In this document: piece by piece, positions 58,943 through 64,000 of the stretch
How the letters are laid out: every line of letters starts with the position of its first letter
Position numbering within the stretch: position 1 is the stretch's first letter
From: Thermohalobaculum sp039815685
GTDB taxonomy: Bacteria; Pseudomonadota; Alphaproteobacteria; Rhodobacterales; Rhodobacteraceae
Reading direction: 5' to 3'
DNA length: 64,000 nt
Assembly: GCA_039815685.1 (NCBI GenBank)
Contig: JBCBYV010000006.1
Span: forward strand, 62,001 to 126,000
The notes under the pieces: model-generated
The model's database searches: none
Seen by the model: the letters and a program-made list of their open reading frames with translations, nothing else
Told to the model about the DNA's origin: nothing
Program-made: the position numbers and the translations under genes

Positions 58943-59550
58943 CAGTCGAACGGGCACCCAGTGCAGCCTTCCATATGGACGCCTTCCCAGATGGCGTAGC
59001 GTATCTGCGCGCCTTCCATGGCCGCTTCGGCAAAGTCCGAATGATAGAACTTCGCTTCCTGAAGGTGGGCGGAGGTGAGCGTGGCGCCGACAAAACGCGC
59101 CTTCGGTGCCCAGACGAACTCCATCGAAGCCGCCGTGAGGTTTGCGCCCGTCATGTCGGCACCGGCCATGCGGGAGAAGTCGATATCGGCGCCGGTGAAG
59201 TCGGTGCCGCGGGCCTTGGCGCCCTGCATCATGACCTTCTCCATCGTCGCGCCGCGGAGATCGGCGCCCGAAAGGTCGGCACCTTTCAGCACCGCCAGCG
59301 AGAGGTCGGCGCGAGCGAGGTTGGCACCACGGAGGTTCGCACCGTTGAGCTTCGCGCCCTTGAGATCGGCGTGGCGGAGATCGACGCCAGGACACTCGGC
59401 GCCAGGCTCGATGGTGCAGCCGTTGATGACGAGGGGGCCGACGCGCGGCTCCGGCGTGTCCTCGATCACCTTCCAGTCGGCAGCGATCGCAGGACCTGAG
59501 GCGAAGAGCGTGACGGTCAGCGCCGTGGCGATGCTTCTCAATAGGGTCAT
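58939..59550 (-). CDS. Pentapeptide-repeat protein, exported
   Basis: 203 residues from the ATG at 59550 (GGAG 6 bases upstream). Signal peptide (ATALTVTLFASGPAIAA), a short Cys-containing link (VINGCTIEPGAECPGVDLRH), then about 20 A(D/N)LxG-type pentapeptides (DLKGAKLNGANLRGANLARA) forming a right-handed beta helix, ending TGCPFDW. The four Cys at the ends could cap the helix by disulphides. Periplasmic. Lies behind the PQQ dehydrogenase gene but is separated from it by a strong terminator. Confidence 0.9.
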   Translation of the reverse strand: MTLLRSIATALTVTLFASGPAIAADWKVIEDTPEPRVGPLVINGCTIEPGAECPGVDLRHADLKGAKLNGANLRGANLARADLSLAVLKGADLSGADLRGATMEKVMMQGAKARGTDFTGADIDFSRMAGADMTGANLTAASMEFVWAPKARFVGATLTSAHLQEAKFYHSDFAEAAMEGAQIRYAIWEGVHMEGCTGCPFDW

Positions 59551-59566
59551 CGTGATCTCCAAGGGC

Positions 59567-59605
59567 AAAGAATGGGCCGCCCCGCCCGGCCAGGCGGGGC
59601 GGCCC
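59567..59605 (-). terminator. Terminator of the PQQ dehydrogenase operon
   Basis: Perfect 13-base stem (59574-59586 with 59593-59605) followed on the minus strand by CATTCTTT. Begins 7 bases after the stop codon of the dehydrogenase gene. Confidence 0.82.
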
Positions 59606-59611
59606 GGTCGA

Positions 59612-61513
59612 TCACTCGATCTCGAGCGAGGCGCGGTCGCCTTCGCCGGTGCCAGCATCGGAACGGACGTCAGGCACCTCAAAGACCCAGAAGGAGCCGC
59701 CCTGGCTCACCTGCGTCGTGAGCTGAGCCATGTCCCCGCCCCAGAGCGGCACAGCACCGCCATAGCCAGAGGCGATGCCTATGAACTGCTTGCCGTCCAT
59801 CTCCCAGGTGATCGGGGAGGAGACGATGCCGGAGCCGGTCTGGAACGCCCAGAGCTCTTCACCGGACTTCGCGTCGAGGGCCTTGAAGTAGCCGTCGGAC
59901 GTGCCGGTGAAGACGAGGCCGCCGCCGGTCGTCATCGTACCCGCCCAGAGCGGGAACTCCTCGTTATGCTCCCATACCTTCTCGCCCGTCTGCGGGTCGT
60001 AGGCGCGGAGCGTGCCGATGTGGTCGTCATAGAGCCGCTTGATGCGGAAGCCCTGGCCCAGATAGGCCGCGCCGGCCTGATAGGTGACCTCGGTCGTCCA
60101 GTAGTCCTCGGTCCAGTTATTGGCCGGCACGTAGAAGAGGCCGGTCTCCGGGCTGTAAGACATCGGGTTCCAGTTCTTGCCGCCGAGGAACGGCGGCGTG
60201 ACCTGGATCGTGGCGCCGCGATCCTCACCCTCTGCCGGCAGCGGCGGGCGCTGGCCCTCGACCTCGACGGGGCGCCCGGTCTCAAGATCGATATGGGTGG
60301 CCCAGGTGATCTCATCGACGAAGGGGAAAGCGTTCAGAAGCGCGGTCGGCTTGTTGATGTCGGTGCCCCGCTCCGCAAGCTTCGCGATATCGGTCACGTA
60401 GAAGAAGCCGTTCCGGTCGGCATGGGCGCCGGCGCGGACCGTGGTGCCATCCGCCTTCTCGAAGTCGAAGAGGATGATCTCGTTATTGCCCGAGAAGTCC
60501 CAGGCGTCGTTCGGCGTGTGCTGGTAGAAGCCCACCATCTCGCCCGTCGTAGGGTCAACATAGGCCTGACCCGAGGTATAAAGGCTGTCGTAGTCCTGGA
60601 AATTGTCACCGTCCGAGCGGGCCCATGTGTTCCAGGGTGCCGGGTTGCCGGTACCGACGACGATCGTGTTGGTCTCGACATCGAAGCTGGCCGACTGCCA
60701 GGGTGCGCCGCCGCCGTGGTGCCAGGCCTCCTTCTTCTCGCCGTTCTCATCGTTCGGCCAGGAGGGCGCGGAGGCGTCGCCGGTCGTCGCACCATCCTCG
60801 CCGTTTAGCTTGCCCACATGACCCTCGACGAAGGGGCGCATCCAGATCTCTTCGCCCGTATCCACGTCGCGTGCGAAGAGCTTGCCGACGACGCCGAACT
60901 CATCGCCCGAGGAACCGTGGATCAGCATCACGCGGTCGGTGGCGGCGTCTTTGATGATCGTCGGCGCGCCGGTCATCGTGTAGCCGATCTTGTGGTCGCC
61001 GAACTTCTTGCGCCAGACAACCTTCCCGGTGTCCTTGTTGAGCGCGTAGACAGCACCGTCGAGCGTGCCGAGGAAGACCTTGTCGCCGTAGATTGCGGCG
61101 CCGCGGTTCACCACGTCGCAGCAGGGGCGGATATCCTCGGGCAGGCGCGCCTCGAACTTCCAGAGCCGCTCGCCCGTGCGGGCATCGAGCGCCCACATCC
61201 GGCTATAGGAGCCGGTCACGTAGATCACGCCCTCATGCACCAGCGCCTGGGTCTCCTGCCCGCGCTGCTTCTCGTCACCGAAGGAGAATGCCCAGGCAGG
61301 GCGCAGACCTTCGACATTGCTCGTGTTGATCTGGCTGAGCGAGGAATGGCGCTGCGCATTATTGCCGAAGCCGTACATCAGCACGTCGTCGGTCGTCTTG
61401 TGGTCGTTGAGAATGTCCTCCCAACTCACCTTGGAGCTGTCTCCAGCAAATGCGCCACCCGCGAGGGCAAGAAGCCCGAGCGTCGCGACGGTCGCGGTAA
61501 GATGCCTTTTCAT
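59612..61513 (-). CDS. PQQ-dependent alcohol dehydrogenase (quinoprotein)
   Basis: Periplasmic 633-residue eight-bladed propeller that oxidises an alcohol with PQQ. Signal peptide ends GGAFA-GD. Vicinal Cys131-Cys132 (PCCDVV), Glu205 (GDEFG), Asn290 (GTGNPAPWN) and catalytic Asp339 (NDAWDFSG) are visible. Residue +2 after the Asp is Ser341, not the Asp that marks lanthanide enzymes (XoxF, PedH), so calcium is expected. Tryptophan-docking repeats (e.g. AYDPQTGEKVWEH, ALDAKSGEELWAFQTGSG) run throughout. Electrons probably pass to the PedF-like cytochrome upstream in the same operon. No PQQ synthesis genes here. Confidence 0.94.
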   Translation of the reverse strand: MKRHLTATVATLGLLALAGGAFAGDSSKVSWEDILNDHKTTDDVLMYGFGNNAQRHSSLSQINTSNVEGLRPAWAFSFGDEKQRGQETQALVHEGVIYVTGSYSRMWALDARTGERLWKFEARLPEDIRPCCDVVNRGAAIYGDKVFLGTLDGAVYALNKDTGKVVWRKKFGDHKIGYTMTGAPTIIKDAATDRVMLIHGSSGDEFGVVGKLFARDVDTGEEIWMRPFVEGHVGKLNGEDGATTGDASAPSWPNDENGEKKEAWHHGGGAPWQSASFDVETNTIVVGTGNPAPWNTWARSDGDNFQDYDSLYTSGQAYVDPTTGEMVGFYQHTPNDAWDFSGNNEIILFDFEKADGTTVRAGAHADRNGFFYVTDIAKLAERGTDINKPTALLNAFPFVDEITWATHIDLETGRPVEVEGQRPPLPAEGEDRGATIQVTPPFLGGKNWNPMSYSPETGLFYVPANNWTEDYWTTEVTYQAGAAYLGQGFRIKRLYDDHIGTLRAYDPQTGEKVWEHNEEFPLWAGTMTTGGGLVFTGTSDGYFKALDAKSGEELWAFQTGSGIVSSPITWEMDGKQFIGIASGYGGAVPLWGGDMAQLTTQVSQGGSFWVFEVPDVRSDAGTGEGDRASLEIE

Positions 61514-61579
61514 GGATGTTCTCCCAGCAGTTGTGATTTTCGGGGTTGGCCGTGTGTCGTGGCTTCTGGTTGGAAGGCG

Positions 61580-62512
61580 CTATCGCAGGAGCGGCAGTGC
61601 CTCGTTCTCGTAGCGGGCGAAGGTCTGGACGACGGATCGACCGTACTCTTCGGGGTTCGCGCCGAGGGCAGCCCAGCGCTCCGGTGGCGGCTCGCGCATC
61701 GCCTCTATCGCGCTGAGACCTCGGTTCGCGGCGTCGGTCAGTCGTGCGTCGAGCCAGTCGAGATAGGCGCGGGTCTCGCGGAGCGCCGTGCCCTGGCGGT
61801 CGAAGGGACCGTGGCCCGGCAGCCAGCCGGAGGGTGCGATTGCCGCCAGCTTGTCCAGGCTCTCGTACCAGAGCGCGATGTCGGCATCCGGCACCGTGGG
61901 TGCGCGCTCGAGGAAGAGGAGGTCTCCGGCGATGAGCGTCCCGGTCGCCGGGTCGAGCACCGCGAGATCGGCGCTTGTGTGCCCGGCTAGCGCCAGCATC
62001 TCGAGGTTCCGCCCGCCGAATGTAATCGGCCCTTCGCCGATGGACTGGTTCGGCATGACGGGGTTGGTGCCACCCATGGCGCTACCGACCGTGCGGTAGA
62101 GGAGATCGGCATAGTCGGCCTTGTTCGCCTCGATCTTCGCCGCGGCCTTGGGCAGGGCCATGATCGGCTTATCGGCCAGCGCCTGCGTGCCGAAGGTGTG
62201 GTCCGGGTGGTGATGGGTCAGGATCGTCGCTAGGAGCCCGCCGAAGCGCGTCTCCACCTCCGAACGCAAGCGCTCACCGAACGCGCGGGTCGACCCGGCG
62301 TCGATGATCAGCGCACCATCTGCGGTCTCAAGGACCGCGACATTCGCGATGTCGCCTGCATTGGCCTTGGTGAAGACGTCGGTGTCCCCGACATGCATCC
62401 AGATCCCGTCGGCAACCTGCTCGAGGAACGCGCCTTCACGCGCGACGGCCGGCAGGGCAGGCAGCGCCGCTGCGGCCACTAGAACGGCGCGCCGTGTCGG
62501 TTGCTCGCTCAT
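61580..62512 (-). CDS. Quinoprotein relay system zinc metallohydrolase
   Basis: 310 residues with a twin-arginine-like start (PTRRAVLVAAAALPALPAVA) and an MBL fold: THHHPDHTFG near residue 100, GHTSAD near 175 and the Asp in GDLLFLERAP. Belongs to the metallohydrolases found in quinoprotein alcohol dehydrogenase clusters; exact substrate unknown. Overlaps the SoxYZ-like gene by four bases and precedes the dehydrogenase by 66. Confidence 0.88.
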   Translation of the reverse strand: MSEQPTRRAVLVAAAALPALPAVAREGAFLEQVADGIWMHVGDTDVFTKANAGDIANVAVLETADGALIIDAGSTRAFGERLRSEVETRFGGLLATILTHHHPDHTFGTQALADKPIMALPKAAAKIEANKADYADLLYRTVGSAMGGTNPVMPNQSIGEGPITFGGRNLEMLALAGHTSADLAVLDPATGTLIAGDLLFLERAPTVPDADIALWYESLDKLAAIAPSGWLPGHGPFDRQGTALRETRAYLDWLDARLTDAANRGLSAIEAMREPPPERWAALGANPEEYGRSVVQTFARYENEALPLLR

Positions 62513-63279
62513 GACGCCGCTCCCGGCACGTCGTGCTCGATTTCATAGCCCATGTTGTCGCGCGCCAAGATCCGCACGCCCTCCGTCGCGATCTCTGTGG
62601 GCAGGTCGAAGGCGAAGGACGGGTTCTCCTCCACCGGCACACCGATCTCGAGCGATGCAATCTCGTCGTCCCGGCGGTCGAGGATGGTCAGTTCCGTGAG
62701 GAAGAAGATGGGCGCGCCATCGGCAAGGCCCGTGTCCATCGGGTGGGTGATGCGCAGCCTCAACCGGCCCTCGGGCCAGAGCCGCGCTCGCGTCTCGCCC
62801 AGCGTCGCCTGCCAGTCGGGCCGCTCATGCGCCTTCGCAGGCACGCCGCAGCCACCGCCGGCTGCCCGCACATACTCGCCGCCGACCCGCCACGACCCAT
62901 CGGGCCGTTGCGCGCTGACCCGGATGGGCGTCGCCTCCTCGATCTTCATGCCGAAGCCGAGCTTCGCCGCCGCCCGCCCGGGCTTGAACGAGAAGACGAC
63001 CGGGAACGGGCTGTAATCGGCCGTCACCACGATCTTCGAGACGGGACCCAATGCCGTTGCATCGAGCATCAGCGGCAGATGGCGGGCATCGTCCGCTTCA
63101 CGCGGCGCGAGCAAGCGGACGGCGGGGTCGAAAGCCCAGTCGGACGGGCTCTCGAGCGCAATCTCAAGATGGGTCTCCCACATCCCGCTGTTGAAGGGAT
63201 CCTGCCGCACCGCTCCGGCGGCGGCAGCACCCTGGGAAAGAAGCGCGCCGCCCGCAGGGCCTATGGTCGATCGGTCCAT
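62509..63279 (-). CDS. Quinoprotein dehydrogenase-associated SoxYZ-like carrier
   Basis: 256 residues from the ATG at 63279, 10 bases after the cytochrome gene. The SoxY-like half ends in RAAGGGCGVPAKAHERP, the GGCG swinging-arm Cys; the SoxZ-like half follows (VGVP-like EIGVPVEENPSFAFDLPTEI). Typical of methanol/ethanol dehydrogenase clusters, where it is proposed to carry a reaction intermediate or help electron flow. Exported with partners. A longer start at 63303 is possible but would overlap the cytochrome gene. Confidence 0.86.
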   Translation of the reverse strand: MDRSTIGPAGGALLSQGAAAAGAVRQDPFNSGMWETHLEIALESPSDWAFDPAVRLLAPREADDARHLPLMLDATALGPVSKIVVTADYSPFPVVFSFKPGRAAAKLGFGMKIEEATPIRVSAQRPDGSWRVGGEYVRAAGGGCGVPAKAHERPDWQATLGETRARLWPEGRLRLRITHPMDTGLADGAPIFFLTELTILDRRDDEIASLEIGVPVEENPSFAFDLPTEIATEGVRILARDNMGYEIEHDVPGAAS

Positions 63280-63289
63280 CTCAACCGCC

Positions 63290-63967
63290 TCAGTCGAGCC
63301 CATCGGCGAGCACGGAGACTGCCTTCTCCGCGGCCTCGGGCGATGCACGCAGGAGCACGGCCGCCCGCGCCATCGGCGTATCGGCAGTACCTTCGCCATA
63401 GGCGGTGGCCACCGTCTCCGACAGCGCGGCAAGCTCGTCGGCCAATGCAGAAAGTGTCGCTGGATCGCCGGCGGCCTCATCGACCTTTTGCATCAGAGAC
63501 CGACGCTCCGATGCGATCGCTTCGAGCTGGTCAAGATCGGGGCGCGTTTCCGCGTAGGTTCGAATGGCCCAGGCGGCCTCCTGGCTCAGCAGGCCCTCGA
63601 AACTCGGCATCTTGGTCACGCCGTTCTGAGTGTAGCCGCTGCGGAAGCGCTCAAGATACCACTCGTCCCCCCAGGCCGACGGCTCCAGGTACCGCAGATC
63701 CGGCGCGAGGCCGCCCGAGATCGCTTCAAGACCATGGCAGCGCGCACAGTTCGAGTTGAAGCCGGCCGCACCCACTTCGATGGCGCGTGCCCGCACGTCA
63801 CCCTCGGCATTGCGATATGGGTTCTCCGCAAGCCACTCCTCGCCAACCTCGGGCAAGCCCTTTGTGTCGACTGCCTGAGGGGTCATGTCGCCATGGCCGA
63901 GGGCTATCGTTGCAACGAGGGCGGTCGCGCAGGTCAGAAGAGCGCCATTGAACAGGCTGTTATTCAT
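63290..63967 (-). CDS. pedF: Cytochrome c550, PedF-like
   Basis: Periplasmic c-type cytochrome of 225 residues: signal peptide (ALLTCATALVATIALGHG), haem motif CARCH near residue 75, and axial Met in TKMPSFEGLLS near 120. Residues 140-225 are a helical Ala/Glu-rich tail. Accepts electrons from the PQQ dehydrogenase at 59612. First visible gene of the four-gene operon; GGAGGAACCGAG precedes the ATG. Confidence 0.88.
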   Translation of the reverse strand: MNNSLFNGALLTCATALVATIALGHGDMTPQAVDTKGLPEVGEEWLAENPYRNAEGDVRARAIEVGAAGFNSNCARCHGLEAISGGLAPDLRYLEPSAWGDEWYLERFRSGYTQNGVTKMPSFEGLLSQEAAWAIRTYAETRPDLDQLEAIASERRSLMQKVDEAAGDPATLSALADELAALSETVATAYGEGTADTPMARAAVLLRASPEAAEKAVSVLADGLD

Positions 63968-64000
63968 CTCGGTTCCTCCGTTGCAGATCAGGATCGTTCG

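Noticed and set aside
1..64000. CRISPR arrays, rRNA, complete tRNA, insertion sequences, prophage genes
   Set aside because: None of their hallmarks (regular direct repeats, transposase or integrase motifs, conserved RNA sequence) was found on reading both strands.

Overview
The window looks like chromosomal DNA of a high-GC alphaproteobacterium, most likely a marine or halotolerant member of the Rhodobacterales (Roseobacter/Paracoccus side). Pointers are the irr-fabA-fabB-fabI block, a VPLPA-CTERM surface protein, an IalB-family protein, a CC0125/CC1285-type lipoprotein, DUF2007 and YdcH/DUF465 small proteins, and genes for a C3 organosulfonate typical of marine plankton. No rRNA or tRNA gene, CRISPR array, prophage or insertion sequence was recognised. 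This assignment is inference from gene content, not a database match.

Layout. 1-5.4 kb: the 3' part of phaA, then phaB (PHB precursor synthesis), a 54-residue orphan, a LysR regulator, a glutamine amidotransferase, DUF302 and YdcH proteins. 5.5-9 kb: a DUF2007/methyltransferase/M20 amidohydrolase operon, divergent from a long-chain polyprenyl diphosphate synthase. 9-19 kb: VPLPA-CTERM protein, ispE, TPR protein, class III PHA synthase (phaE-phaC), a GNAT-cupin fusion, a hydroxyacid dehydrogenase, an SH3 protein and a polytopic glycosyltransferase. 19-28.7 kb: irr divergent from fabA-fabB-fabI; an Ada-like zinc protein, PLP dehydratase and P-loop kinase; rlmN, ialB, an ECF sigma factor and an asparaginase.

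28.9-33.6 kb holds the most exciting system. A textbook guanidine-I (ykkC) riboswitch precedes a minus-strand operon of a nitrate/sulfonate-type ABC transporter (binding protein, permease, ATPase), a ureohydrolase-fold enzyme that fits the nickel-dependent guanidine hydrolase branch, and an overlapping 166-residue protein with 16 histidines in its first 46 residues. I read this as riboswitch-controlled guanidine import and hydrolysis to urea and ammonia, with the His-rich protein as an apparently undescribed metal-delivery partner in place of the HypA/HypB-like helpers known elsewhere.

33.7-40.8 kb: siderophore uptake (DUF2218-SIP ferric reductase, TonB receptor, ATPase, binding protein, FhuB-like double permease). 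40.9-47.6 kb: a PhoA-fold protein that appears to lack the zinc-binding histidines, a LacI regulator with two spaced operators, and hpsN-SDR-ADH-comD-comE for 2,3-dihydroxypropane-1-sulfonate or sulfolactate breakdown. 48.4-56.4 kb: a urea/amide-type ABC operon in which the last ATPase is fused in frame to an amidase, followed by a second amidase. 56.5-64 kb: a flotillin, a small secreted pair, and a PQQ alcohol dehydrogenase set (cytochrome c PedF, SoxYZ-like carrier, zinc hydrolase, dehydrogenase). Guanidine and amide uptake together suggest a strong nitrogen-scavenging capacity.
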